Positions 1 through 9,749 of a DNA stretch of 64,000 bases are shown here, one piece after another; the stretch's first letter is position 1; each line of letters begins with the position of its first letter. The notes below the pieces were generated by a model. It was not told where the DNA came from, searched no databases, and saw only the letters and a program-made list of their open reading frames with translations. Origin of the DNA: Bradyrhizobium sp. AZCC 1693 (lineage in GTDB: Bacteria; Pseudomonadota; Alphaproteobacteria; Rhizobiales; Xanthobacteraceae). The DNA lies in NCBI RefSeq assembly GCF_036924745.1, contig NZ_JAZHSD010000001.1:5270001-5334000 (forward strand), given 5' to 3'. The position numbers and the translations under genes are program-made.

Positions 1-20
1 GAAGTGTTTGCGCAAGGGAG

Positions 21-93
21 CGCAAGCGACGAAGCAATCCATGCTTCCGCGCGTGTGGAAGGATGGATTGCTTCGCTTCGCTCGCAATGACGT
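21..93. repeat. Palindromic intergenic repeat, family D
   Basis: Two inverted arms built around GAAGCAATCC (left) and GGATTGCTTCG (right) surround a short variable centre, and the right arm ends in GCTCGCAATGACG. Hairpins with these words are a common interspersed repeat in Bradyrhizobium genomes. The element lies just past the stop codon of the sulfurtransferase gene and would form a strong hairpin in its transcript. Confidence 0.6.
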
Positions 94-118
94 GGAGAAA
101 GCGCGGAATCGTCAGCGT

Positions 119-994
119 CTACCCCGTCTCGATCGGCAGCGACGCGTCCTTGGCCCATTCGCCCATCGAGCCGTCGTAGAGCGTGAGATTGTCGTAGCCG
201 AGCCGGTAGAGCAGGAACAGATCGATCGTCGCCGAGATGCCGCCGCCGCAATAGGCGACCACGCGCTTGCCCTTCGTAATGCCCTGCGCCTTGAATTTGG
301 CCTCCGCCTCGCCAAGCGGGACGAAGGCCTTGGTCTGTGGGTCGAGCAATGTGGCTGCCGACACGTTGCAACTGCCGGGCACGCGGCCGGGCCGACCATA
401 GCGGCTCGGCTCTAGGCCCTTGTGGAATTGCGGACCGAGCGCGTTGACGACGACGGTGCCCCGCTCGGTGGTGGCGGCGAGCGTTTCGTGCTTGTCGACG
501 AAAAATCCGCTCCTCGGTTTGGCCGTGAACGTTGCTGGCGGATATCCCTTCGCCGGTCCGGTTTCGAGCGGGCGGCCTTCGAGCTTCCATTTGTCGAGCC
601 CACCGTCGAGCACCGCGACATTCTCGAAGCCGAACGATTTAAGCATCCACCAGAACCGCGTCGCCCACATCGGCGTGCCGATGCTGTAGAGCACGATCTG
701 GCTTTCGTTGGACACGCCGTGACGGCCAAACGCCCGTTCGAGCTGCGCAACATCCGGCATCATGAAGCGAAGCGGGGTATTGGAATCGGAGAACTCGCCC
801 TGCAAATCCAGAAAGTCCGCGCCCGGAATATGCCCGGCCTCGAACGTGTGCCGTCCGGGTACCGCGAGATAGGGCTGGCTGCTGCCCTCGGGCGCGGGTT
901 CGAGATAGGTGGTGCAGTCGAACAGGCGCAGATCGGCCTGGCCCAGAATATCAGCGAGTTCCGCGGTAGAGATGAGCCCGTTACGCCCCGACAT
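119..994 (-). CDS. sseA: 3-mercaptopyruvate sulfurtransferase / rhodanese
   Basis: A cytoplasmic sulfurtransferase of the SseA family, which moves sulfane sulfur from 3-mercaptopyruvate or thiosulfate to thiophilic acceptors such as cyanide or thiols. The 291 residues match the usual length of about 280-290 and hold two tandem rhodanese domains. The N-terminal domain (about 8-145) is the non-catalytic one: its loop LYSIGTPMWAT has no cysteine. The C-terminal domain has the active loop YCGGGISAT with the catalytic cysteine near residue 249. The loop is closer to mercaptopyruvate-type CG(S/G)G loops than to the classical rhodanese CRKG. It is transcribed away from ispG with a gap of some 240-270 bases for both promoters. 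The exact sulfur donor cannot be told from sequence. Confidence 0.9.
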   Translation of the reverse strand: MSGRNGLISTAELADILGQADLRLFDCTTYLEPAPEGSSQPYLAVPGRHTFEAGHIPGADFLDLQGEFSDSNTPLRFMMPDVAQLERAFGRHGVSNESQIVLYSIGTPMWATRFWWMLKSFGFENVAVLDGGLDKWKLEGRPLETGPAKGYPPATFTAKPRSGFFVDKHETLAATTERGTVVVNALGPQFHKGLEPSRYGRPGRVPGSCNVSAATLLDPQTKAFVPLGEAEAKFKAQGITKGKRVVAYCGGGISATIDLFLLYRLGYDNLTLYDGSMGEWAKDASLPIETG

Positions 995-1260
995 TTGTCG
1001 GCCTCCGGTTATTTCAGGCCGATGTTAGGGCCCGTATCGGGCCATGAAAAGGCGGCCGGCACGTGCGCGCGCCCTTTCAATTCGGCGATTCCTGTCCAAT
1101 ATAGCTGACAACGGAAGTTGCGGTGTTCCTGCCTGCTTCCGGCCGCCGTCATCGGCATAAGCTATTGAATATACAACGTAAAAATCCGTGTGTGACGAGG
1201 CGCACTGCGCATTCGCCGCCCCCTTGGTGAATGTCATCAAAACCTGATATTCGAGGCCCC

Positions 1261-2547
<1,287 letters not shown>

Positions 2548-2555
2548 TCTCTCTC

Positions 2556-2680
2556 CGTCGTCCCCGCGAACGCGGGGACCCATCACCACAGGGCTTCGTG
2601 GTTATCGGGGCTGTGGCTCCAGCGTCCGCAACAACAACCTCTTGTGGTTATGGGTCCCCGCGTTCGCAGGGACGACCACG
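2556..2680. repeat. Palindromic intergenic repeat, family A, copy 1
   Basis: The left arm begins GTCGTCCCCGCGAACGCGG and continues into GGGACCCAT. The right arm is the mirror, ATGGGTCCCCGCG then TTCGCAGGGACGAC. Each arm also contains its own small palindrome (CCCCGCGNNCGCGGGG type). Five further copies of this family are in the window, at about 18.8, 26.5, 30.2, 36.8 and 61.2 kb. It lies between the ispG stop and the next gene, where it may also act as a terminator. Confidence 0.85.
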
Positions 2681-2750
2681 CGGAGAGATTGCGCTTCGTT
2701 TCATCTGAGTTACGATGCGTCCCAATCAAGAACGATTGGGAGAATCGCCG

Positions 2751-3644
2751 ATGTCTTCGCTGTCGGGTAAGCAAGGTCCTCGTTACAGGCACACCGCCGG
2801 CGATACCGAACCCTACGAGACCATCAGCGTCGAGAAACTCACGCCGATCATCGGTGCGGAGATTTCCGGCGTCGATATCGGCAAGCTCGTCTCGGACGAC
2901 ACGCGCTCCAATCGCGAGATGGACGAAATCCACCGCGCGCTTGCCGAAAATCTCGTGATCTTCTTCCGCGACCAGCACATCAGCCCCGACCAGCATCTCG
3001 CCTTCGGCCGCAAGTTCGGCGAATTGCATGTGCATCCGGCGGCGCCCAACGAGGGCGACCCGGCGCTGATGAAGATCTACGCCGACAAGGATTCCCCGCG
3101 CGCCAATGGCGAGGGCTGGCACACCGACGTCTCCTGCGACGTCGAGCCGCCGATGGGGTCGATCCTCTACATCAAGCAGTGCCCGCCGCGCGGCGGCGAC
3201 ACGCTGTTCGCCAACATGTATGCCGCCTACGAGGCGCTGTCGGATCGGATGAAGGCCTATCTCGACGGGCTGACCGCGCTGCACGACGGCGAGCAGACCT
3301 ATCGCGGCCTCTACGCCAATTACGGCGTCGCCGACCGGGTGGAATATCCGCGCGCCGAGCACCCGGTGGTGCGCACGCACCCGGTGACGGGCAAGAAGGC
3401 GCTCTACGTCAACCGCGGCTTCACCCGCTACATCGTCGGCATCCCCCGCGACGAGAGCGACGCGATATTGGCCTATCTCTACCAGCATGCGGAAAACCCG
3501 CTGTTCCAGTGCCGCTTCCGCTGGACCGAAAACGCCATCGCGTTCTGGGACAACCGCTGCGCCCAGCACCGCGCGATGTGGGATTACTGGCCGCACACAC
3601 GATCAGGCACGCGCGTGACGGTGAAGGGGGAGAGGCCGGTGTGA
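2751..3644 (+). CDS. TauD/TfdA-family Fe(II)/2-oxoglutarate dioxygenase
   Basis: A non-haem iron, 2-oxoglutarate-dependent dioxygenase of the TauD/TfdA family (297 residues, a normal length). The facial triad is visible: WHTDVS (H124, D126) and AQHRAMWDY (H273). The 2-oxoglutarate-binding arginine region follows as HTRSGTR. The substrate is not determined. Taurine, other alkylsulfonates, phenoxyacetates and alkylsulfates are all possible in this family, and no sulfonate transporter is adjacent. The ATG at 2751 is chosen over 2715 because GGGAGA precedes it by seven bases. The gene stands alone between repeat A1 and the TIR gene. A Rieske oxygenase follows at 5.5 kb, so a scattered catabolic neighbourhood is possible but unproven. 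Confidence 0.88.
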   Translation: MSSLSGKQGPRYRHTAGDTEPYETISVEKLTPIIGAEISGVDIGKLVSDDTRSNREMDEIHRALAENLVIFFRDQHISPDQHLAFGRKFGELHVHPAAPNEGDPALMKIYADKDSPRANGEGWHTDVSCDVEPPMGSILYIKQCPPRGGDTLFANMYAAYEALSDRMKAYLDGLTALHDGEQTYRGLYANYGVADRVEYPRAEHPVVRTHPVTGKKALYVNRGFTRYIVGIPRDESDAILAYLYQHAENPLFQCRFRWTENAIAFWDNRCAQHRAMWDYWPHTRSGTRVTVKGERPV

Positions 3645-3720
3645 AGATAACGCGCCGCGTGAAATGCTGTGTTGCTATCTCGGGATCCCGCCCCTTTTCC
3701 GCCCGATAAAAATCCCCCCG

Positions 3721-3736
3721 TGTGAACTGCGTCACA
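3721..3736. promoter_or_regulatory. CRP/FNR-like palindromic operator upstream of the TIR gene
   Basis: TGTGA-ACTGCG-TCACA is an exact match to the classical CRP half-sites with a six-base centre. It lies 104 bases before the ATG of the TIR-domain gene. No matching promoter boxes could be assigned with confidence. A match of ten fixed bases is expected by chance well under once in a window this size, so the site is suggestive, not proven. Confidence 0.4.
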
Positions 3737-3839
3737 TTTGCCGGTCCCGGGCGCCGGTTAGGCTCGTCACGTTACGCAACCATCCGTTGCAAGAGGTGTC
3801 TAGCGATCCAACCCAAAGCGATATTTTCGGGGGTGCGAA

Positions 3840-5342
3840 ATGGCAGACGAACGGCTCCACGTTTTCATCAGTTATTCTTCCGAGGATCGGGATCTCGCCA
3901 CTGCAATCGCTGAAGAGCTGCGGCGTGCTTTCAATCCCACCATTCTCAAGCTGACCATTGACGTCGAATTCTCGCTTGGCTCGAACTGGCGTGACCGGCT
4001 GAAGGCCGATCTTGACGATACCGACATTCTGCTGGTTGTTGCCACCGGCAAACAAAAAGTCAGCCATTCATTCACTGGCTTCGAAGTCGGCTATTTCGAT
4101 GCCTCGATTTCGCATTCGCCGAAGATGGAGCATTTTCCGACCCAGGACCGGATCATGATTCCAATCGCCGTTTTCACCAAGACGCCGGAGACCATGTCCG
4201 ATATTCAGGCGCTGCAGATCAATGCACCGTTCGATCCGATGGTGGTGGACCCCACCGCGTTGAAAAACCCGGCGAGCCCAACCGGCGCCGCCAACGTCGC
4301 CATGAAGAAAACTCCGATTTTCAGGCTGTTCAAGCGCATCCAGGGGATCATCAACCAGTCGATCCCGCTCTCCGACGAAGATCTGGAGGCCTTCAATGAG
4401 CAATTGCTCGAATCCTCAGCGCGTCTCGTCAACGTCATTCATCTCGAGCTGCAGAAGCGCGTCTACCAGGAGAATTTTCCTGAACGCAAGATCGTCGTTC
4501 GCACGAGTCGTGCGGCGGCCAGTCCTGGCCGCGGTGACGCCTTGTCGGACGCGACCGTCGAATTCTTCGGGCGGTTTGATTCGTTCGGATTCCAGACGCC
4601 GCAAGGCGGGCCAGTTTCCTGGTCGCAGTTTGCCGAAAATATCGGGGAGGAAGACGTCGCCCGCTGCTGGACTTCCACCATTCAAATGCTGGTGTCGGCG
4701 GCCATGCGCGGCGATTTCCGGGACAACCGGCAGGTCGTCACCTCGCAGGAGAAGGACCGCGCATTCAGAATGTTCGTTGCGCGAAGCGTCATCTACTACA
4801 GCGGCGTGCGCGAATTTCACATCTATATCGTCGAGATCAGGTACAAGGACTACGGTGATCCGACTACCACGATGCTGCTGAAGGCGATTTCCATCGGGCT
4901 GCAGTATCGCTTCATGTTCCTTGAAGGCAAGACCAGCGAATTTTCGCCAAATAGCTTCAATGCGACGTTGCATGATCTGCGCGGAAGAATTGCCGAGATG
5001 ATCCAGCAACTGGATTATCTGTTGTGGTACAGTCAGGACGCGGGCTTGAACGAGCCCGAAAGCATTCTTCAAATCCTGGGTGATTTGCCGACTGGTGAGA
5101 TCGAGAGGAAGTCGCAAATCTGGGAGACGGAAAAGAGCAAGCTTTATGCGGCTGCGCGCAAGATGCTTGCGACCGACGACGCCGAGCTTTTGCAGAACAA
5201 GGCAGAGTTCGTGACGGTGTTGCAGGCCTTCTGTGACAGCACGCGCGTTCTAAATGAAGATTTCACCTCCAAGGTCCTGCTGGCGCTTGGCCGGATCGTG
5301 TCGGGGGACCAATCGAAGGTTGGACTGAACGTAGCGGCGTGA
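3840..5342 (+). CDS. TIR-domain protein with uncharacterised C-terminal region
   Basis: A 500-residue protein. Residues 5-150 form a bacterial TIR domain: the betaA strand reads HVFISYSSED and a later segment SHSFTGFEVGYF places a glutamate (E82) where catalytic TIR NADases carry theirs. Many bacterial TIR proteins cleave NAD+ or make cyclic ADP-ribose isomers in anti-phage defence. I infer NADase potential from this residue only. Residues about 175-500 are mixed helical sequence with no signal peptide or membrane segment and no domain I recognise. They could be a sensor, oligomerisation or partner-binding region. There is no adjacent Thoeris, CBASS, pAgo or STAND-type partner, so the gene looks solitary. 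Codons are less GC-extreme than those of its neighbours (many TTT, ATT, GAA), which would fit horizontal acquisition. The start at 3840 follows GGGGGTG. Confidence 0.85.
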   Translation: MADERLHVFISYSSEDRDLATAIAEELRRAFNPTILKLTIDVEFSLGSNWRDRLKADLDDTDILLVVATGKQKVSHSFTGFEVGYFDASISHSPKMEHFPTQDRIMIPIAVFTKTPETMSDIQALQINAPFDPMVVDPTALKNPASPTGAANVAMKKTPIFRLFKRIQGIINQSIPLSDEDLEAFNEQLLESSARLVNVIHLELQKRVYQENFPERKIVVRTSRAAASPGRGDALSDATVEFFGRFDSFGFQTPQGGPVSWSQFAENIGEEDVARCWTSTIQMLVSAAMRGDFRDNRQVVTSQEKDRAFRMFVARSVIYYSGVREFHIYIVEIRYKDYGDPTTTMLLKAISIGLQYRFMFLEGKTSEFSPNSFNATLHDLRGRIAEMIQQLDYLLWYSQDAGLNEPESILQILGDLPTGEIERKSQIWETEKSKLYAAARKMLATDDAELLQNKAEFVTVLQAFCDSTRVLNEDFTSKVLLALGRIVSGDQSKVGLNVAA

Positions 5343-5468
5343 CGGCGTTGCCCGTTGAGACCCAAGACAGGTGGGGGCCGCGCGTCGCGGCCCCCGCAAG
5401 GCGCGTTGACGTCTCGTCGCCTCTGCGCCACTCTCCGGCAAAAGCAAAACAAAACCGGAGGACGCCCC

Positions 5469-6809
5469 ATGCTCCGCGCCGAAGACAACAAGTTCCTCAC
5501 CGAGAGTGGTGCAGGCACTGGCATGGGCGAATTGCTGCGCCGGTTCTGGATCCCGGTGCTGCTTTCCGCAGAATTGCCGGAGCCCGATGGCACGCCGAAA
5601 AAGATCGTCGTCATGGGCGAGGAGCTGCTCGCTTTCCGCGACACCCGCGGCGTCGTCGGCGTCATCGATCAGTATTGCCCGCACCGCGGCGCCAATCTCT
5701 GGCTCGGCCGCAACGAGGAATGCGGCATTCGCTGCGTCTATCACGGCTGGAAGTTCGACACCGACGGCCGATGCGTCGACATGCCGACCTCCTATCCCGA
5801 CCTCAACGCCAAAGACCTGATCCGCATCAAGTCCTATCCGGTGCGCGAATGGGGCGACATGATCTGGGCCTATATGGGCCCGGCCGATCAGGTCCCCGAA
5901 TTGCCTGATCTGGAAATGGCGCTGGTGCCGGCCTCGCACCGCTACGTCTCGAAGAAGTGGCAGGACTGCAACTGGGTGCAGGCGCTGGAAGGCTCGATCG
6001 ACACCGCGCATTTCACCTTCGCGCATCTCTCCTTCGAGAAGGAAGAGAACGAGATCCTCGACATCAAGAAACACTTTGTGAATCCGCTTGTACGGGTCGC
6101 GACCGACCACATGCGATGGATCGCCGAAGACCCGCGCCCGGTGATCAAGATCAATCCGCACGAGGCCGGCCTCACGGTCGCCGGCGGACGGCTCACCGGA
6201 ACCGACAACATTTACTGGCGCATCGCCCAGTTCCTGATGCCGGTTCACGCCTATGCGCCGAGCTCGATGCCGGGCGAGAATATTTTCGGCCAGAGTTTCA
6301 TCCCGGTGACCGATACCAGCTGCTGGATCTTCACCTATGCCTGGAATCCGGAACGTCCGCTGACGCAGGCCGAGCGCGACGGCTACGGCCGCGGCAACGG
6401 CGTGATGTCGGAGGTCGACGAGAATTACATGCCGCTGCGCAACAAATCGAACGACTACCTGATCGATCGCAAGCTGCAGAAGACCAACAGCTACACCGGC
6501 ATCAAGGGCGTGTCCGAACAGGACGCCGCCGTGCAGGACAGCCAGGGCCCGATCGCCGACCGCACCCGCGAACATCTCGGCCCGACCGATCTTGGCATCA
6601 TGCATTTCCGCAAGCTCGTCATGGATGCCGCCCGCGCGCTGCAGAAGGGCGAGGCGCCGCCGCATCTCAGGCATCAGGATCGATATGCGGTGCGCTCCGG
6701 CGCCTGCGTGACCAGCAAGGCCAAGGACCTCACGGCGGTCATGATCGAGCGGTTCGGCGACGCGGCGGGCTATGTCGGTCATCCCGGCAGGAACGCGGCG
6801 GCGGAGTAG
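5469..6809 (+). CDS. Rieske (2Fe-2S) aromatic-ring oxygenase, alpha-subunit type
   Basis: The oxygenase component of a Rieske non-haem iron system, about 446 residues. The Rieske cluster ligands are C70 and H72 in YCPHRGANL and C89 and H92 in CVYHGWKF. The mononuclear iron site is D178, H181 and H186 in SIDTAHFTFAH. The layout resembles phthalate 4,5-dioxygenase/vanillate O-demethylase-type single-component oxygenases, so the substrate is probably an aromatic acid, but it cannot be named. No reductase or ferredoxin gene is adjacent, so electrons must come from elsewhere. The start is at 5469, where GGAGGA sits five to six bases upstream; the open frame extends further upstream without support. 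Confidence 0.9.
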   Translation: MLRAEDNKFLTESGAGTGMGELLRRFWIPVLLSAELPEPDGTPKKIVVMGEELLAFRDTRGVVGVIDQYCPHRGANLWLGRNEECGIRCVYHGWKFDTDGRCVDMPTSYPDLNAKDLIRIKSYPVREWGDMIWAYMGPADQVPELPDLEMALVPASHRYVSKKWQDCNWVQALEGSIDTAHFTFAHLSFEKEENEILDIKKHFVNPLVRVATDHMRWIAEDPRPVIKINPHEAGLTVAGGRLTGTDNIYWRIAQFLMPVHAYAPSSMPGENIFGQSFIPVTDTSCWIFTYAWNPERPLTQAERDGYGRGNGVMSEVDENYMPLRNKSNDYLIDRKLQKTNSYTGIKGVSEQDAAVQDSQGPIADRTREHLGPTDLGIMHFRKLVMDAARALQKGEAPPHLRHQDRYAVRSGACVTSKAKDLTAVMIERFGDAAGYVGHPGRNAAAE

Positions 6810-6832
6810 GAGCTGTCGATCGCCGCTCCCTT

Positions 6833-6856
6833 GCGCAAACGCTTTGCGTTTGTCGC
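6833..6856. terminator. Short hairpin between convergent genes
   Basis: GCGCAAACGC and GCGTTTGTCGC pair around a three-base loop, in the 62-base gap between the ends of the Rieske and antiporter genes. No T-run follows on either strand. It could be a bidirectional terminator or the remnant of a palindromic repeat. Confidence 0.35.
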
Positions 6857-6871
6857 AGGCAATGACGGCTT

Positions 6872-8482
6872 CTACAGCGCGATCTTCCGATATTCCCGAT
6901 TGCTCAAGCTCGCTTCCTCCAGGTCGAGGTCGCGTTCGATCCGCCGCCTGGTTTCGTCGGTGATTTTGCCGTCGCGGAGCAGGACGTGGATGAACTTCCG
7001 TTCCGCTGCGATCAATTCGCGCGTCAGCGCGGTGCCGGCCGCCGTCATGTCGTGCGCGCCGGGGTCGAGTGAATTGGGTAGCTGGTTGGCGCGGATTTCA
7101 TGCCGTGCCCTGAGCAGCTTCACGACTTCATCGGAGAGTTCGCGGTCGTCGGTGATGGCGTCGAGCGACTTGAGCGCGGCATCAAGCGCCTCGCGCCGGG
7201 CCGCGATCTCGGCCTCATGTTCCGCGACATACTCGCTGCGGCCGTCTTTGGCGACGCCCAGCCATCGCACCACCGCCGGCAGTCCAAGCCCCAATCCCAC
7301 CAGGGTGATGAAGATGACGCCGAAGGCGACGAACAGGATCATGTCGCGATGGGGAAAGCCTTCACCGCCGGGCAGTGCCAACGGTAACGCCAGCGCTGCG
7401 GCCAACGACACCGCGCCCCGCACGCCGGTGAAGGCCACCACGAACACGGTCTGCCAGGATGGCGGCGGATCACGTTCACGGATTCGTCTGCTGATCAGAC
7501 GCGGAAGATAGGTTGCGGGATAGACCCAGGCAAAGCGCGCGACGATGACGATGATGGCGACCAGCGCGGTGGCGAACAGGATTTCCTGCAGCGGAAACGC
7601 CTTCGATTTCTCGAACAGCAACCGCATCTGGAATCCCGTCAGCAGGAACAGGAGGCCTTCGACCAGATAGATCACGAGGTCCCAGAAGAAGATGCCCTGC
7701 AGTCGCGTCGCCGATGAAATCAGGAGCGGCCCGTTCCAGCTGATATAGAGCCCGCAGGCCACGGTCGCGATCACGCCGGAGCCGCCGAGATGTTCGGGAA
7801 TCCAGAAGGCGAGGTAGGGCGTGATCAGCGACAGCGTGATCTCGACCTGCGGGTCCCGCGCGCGATGGCGTGCGCGCAGCGAGAGCCAGCCGATTGCCAC
7901 CCCGAACAGGATTTCGCCGACCACGATGACGGCAAAGGTGCCGGTGGCCTTCGGCAGCGAGAACAGCCCGGTCGAAATCGCCGCTACGGCGAAGCGATAG
8001 AGGATCAGCGCGGTGGCGTCGTTGGCGAGCCCCTCGCCCTCGAGCACGACGAGGATGCGGCGCGGCATGCCGAGCTTGCGCGCAATGGCCAAGGGCGCCA
8101 CCACGTCCGGCGGGGCGACGATTGCGCCCAGCAGGAAGCCAACGCCCCAGGGCAGCCCGATCAGATAATGTGTCGCGGTCGCGACCGCGAAGGCGGTGAA
8201 GATCACGCAGCCGACCGACAGCAGGATAATCGGACGGAGATTGGATTTGAATTCGCGCCAGCTCATGGCGACGCTCGCCGAATAGATCAGCGGCGGCAGG
8301 AATACCAGCAGCACCAGCTCGGGCGGCAATTCCACCGCCGGCATGCCCGGCACGAAGGCGAGCGCGATGCCCGCGAGCAGCAGCAGGATGGCCGGTGCGA
8401 CGTTGATTCGCCGCGCCAGCAGCGCGGTCCCTGCCAGCACGGCGAGCAGGATCAAAAAGATCTGAAACTTGGCTTCCATCAT
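6872..8482 (-). CDS. Na+/H+ antiporter, CPA1 (NhaP/NHE) family
   Basis: An inner-membrane monovalent cation/proton antiporter of about 536 residues. About 12 hydrophobic segments fill residues 5-400, and a roughly 130-residue soluble C-terminal tail rich in charged helices follows. CPA1 features are visible: VFLPPLIYSASVAMSW near the N-terminus, IVAPPDVVAPLAIARKL, and EGEGLANDATALILY, whose NDA carries the transport aspartate. It probably contributes to pH and sodium homeostasis; K+ selectivity cannot be excluded. The first two codons are both ATG (MMEAK), so the start may be three bases shorter. It is convergent with the Rieske gene. Confidence 0.92.
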   Translation of the reverse strand: MMEAKFQIFLILLAVLAGTALLARRINVAPAILLLLAGIALAFVPGMPAVELPPELVLLVFLPPLIYSASVAMSWREFKSNLRPIILLSVGCVIFTAFAVATATHYLIGLPWGVGFLLGAIVAPPDVVAPLAIARKLGMPRRILVVLEGEGLANDATALILYRFAVAAISTGLFSLPKATGTFAVIVVGEILFGVAIGWLSLRARHRARDPQVEITLSLITPYLAFWIPEHLGGSGVIATVACGLYISWNGPLLISSATRLQGIFFWDLVIYLVEGLLFLLTGFQMRLLFEKSKAFPLQEILFATALVAIIVIVARFAWVYPATYLPRLISRRIRERDPPPSWQTVFVVAFTGVRGAVSLAAALALPLALPGGEGFPHRDMILFVAFGVIFITLVGLGLGLPAVVRWLGVAKDGRSEYVAEHEAEIAARREALDAALKSLDAITDDRELSDEVVKLLRARHEIRANQLPNSLDPGAHDMTAAGTALTRELIAAERKFIHVLLRDGKITDETRRRIERDLDLEEASLSNREYRKIAL

Positions 8483-8609
8483 CGCCCCATTCGCACGTCG
8501 CCAGCGGCGATATCGCAGGCGACGTGAACTGGATTGGCCATGACGTCACCATCAAATCGGCGCCGAGCGAGGGAGGCTGCACCGGCGGGGGCGCAGGCCT
8601 GAGTGGCTA

Positions 8610-8984
8610 TTACTCGCGCAGATCGTAGCGGTAGGATTTCGAAACGATCTTCCAGCCGTCGCGCAGTTTCATTGCCACCAGATAATCGGTGAAATAGCGC
8701 GGCGGCAACTGGCAGCGCACCTTGATGAAGGCGGTCTGATCGTCGGAGCGGTCGATCGTGACGATGAAATCCTCCCGCGGCTTGCCTTCAGCCCTGGCGG
8801 ACGGCCGCTTGCGCACGCGATCGAGCCAGTCCGGCACGGTCAGCACCTGCAACTCGCCTTTCTCCAGCCAGCGCAGATCGGCGGTGGAATCGAAGATTGC
8901 GCCGAGCTTGTCGGCATCGCCTTCATACAGGCCATCGAAATAGTTCTTCACCACGGCTTCCACGGTCGATCGGTCGTGACTCAC
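8610..8984 (-). CDS. NTF2-like / lumazine-binding-type small protein
   Basis: A 124-residue cytoplasmic protein with the NTF2-like cone fold signature of the putative lumazine-binding family. It opens with a helix (VEAVVKNYFDGLYEGDADKLGAIF) followed by strands ending in MKLRDGWKIVSKSYRYDL. Such proteins are often small stress-related or ligand-binding proteins; the function of this one is not known. It is followed on the same strand by the antiporter after about 130 bases, but a shared role is not evident. GGAGGAA lies just upstream of the ATG at 8984. Confidence 0.8.
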   Translation of the reverse strand: MSHDRSTVEAVVKNYFDGLYEGDADKLGAIFDSTADLRWLEKGELQVLTVPDWLDRVRKRPSARAEGKPREDFIVTIDRSDDQTAFIKVRCQLPPRYFTDYLVAMKLRDGWKIVSKSYRYDLRE

Positions 8985-9086
8985 GGCGGTTCCTCCCGGC
9001 GAAAAGAAAATTTGTTCGAACTGAATTAAGCCACGAACCGCTTCATTGCGCTAGGCTGACCTCATCACGGTTGCGAGGAGTTGCAG

Positions 9087-9515
9087 GTGGCGGGTTCAAC
9101 AAAATCGAATGCTCGCATTCTTGCCGGAGAATGCTTTTGCCGCGCGGTCAGGTACGCCGTGGCTGACGAATTCGGCTACGCCTTGAACTGCCATTGCTCG
9201 AATTGCCGGCGCACCACCGGTGCGGCGTTCAAGCCGTTCGCCGGCATCGCGCGCGACAAATTCAGCGTCACCAAGGGCGAGGACGATCTCATGATCCATG
9301 GCGACGAGGCCGGCCACGATGCGCATTGCCGGAAATGCGGCTCGCTGCTCTATTCGGTGGTGCGCGAAGGCGCTTTCGTCCATGTCGCCATGGGCACGCT
9401 GGTCGACGATCCCTCGATCCGCCCGACCGCTCACATCTTCGTCGGCTCCAAGGCATCGTGGTTCGCGATCACGGACGACCTGCCGCAATACCGGGAGCAT
9501 GTCGTGCCGCGTTGA
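9087..9515 (+). CDS. GFA-family zinc protein (glutathione-dependent formaldehyde-activating-like)
   Basis: A 142-residue member of the GFA/CENP-V fold. Zinc ligands are visible as ECFCRAVRY, NCHCSNCRR and HCRKCGSLLY, the usual CxC, CxxC and CxxC arrangement. The family is named for the glutathione-dependent formaldehyde-activating enzyme, but most members have no shown activity, so only the fold is assigned. I choose the GTG at 9087, with GAGGAG six bases upstream, over the in-frame TTG at 9081. It is a single gene. Confidence 0.85.
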   Translation: MAGSTKSNARILAGECFCRAVRYAVADEFGYALNCHCSNCRRTTGAAFKPFAGIARDKFSVTKGEDDLMIHGDEAGHDAHCRKCGSLLYSVVREGAFVHVAMGTLVDDPSIRPTAHIFVGSKASWFAITDDLPQYREHVVPR

Positions 9516-9749
9516 GCGGCTCACGCGCTCCGGGAATAGATGCTCGTCGCCGGAGGTTTGTATCTGGACGGGAACCCGGCGAAAAAGGTGACCGGCCATG
9601 GCCGAACCGACGGGGCGCTGGCCCGACTAAGGATAAGGCGATGGCGCGATTCACATCAGCGTGGATCGTGACTTAACTCACAAAGCCGGGCTGCGGCTTC
9701 TGGTAGGCAGGCCGGTGTGGTAAAAAAGTACAAGGGCTCCGGAGGAGTC

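Noticed and set aside
995..1260. Possible riboswitch before ispG
   Set aside because: No conserved riboswitch core was seen; the gap is explained by two divergent promoters.
5250..6782. A 510-codon frame antisense to the Rieske gene
   Set aside because: Shadow frame; the Rieske motifs on the plus strand are decisive.
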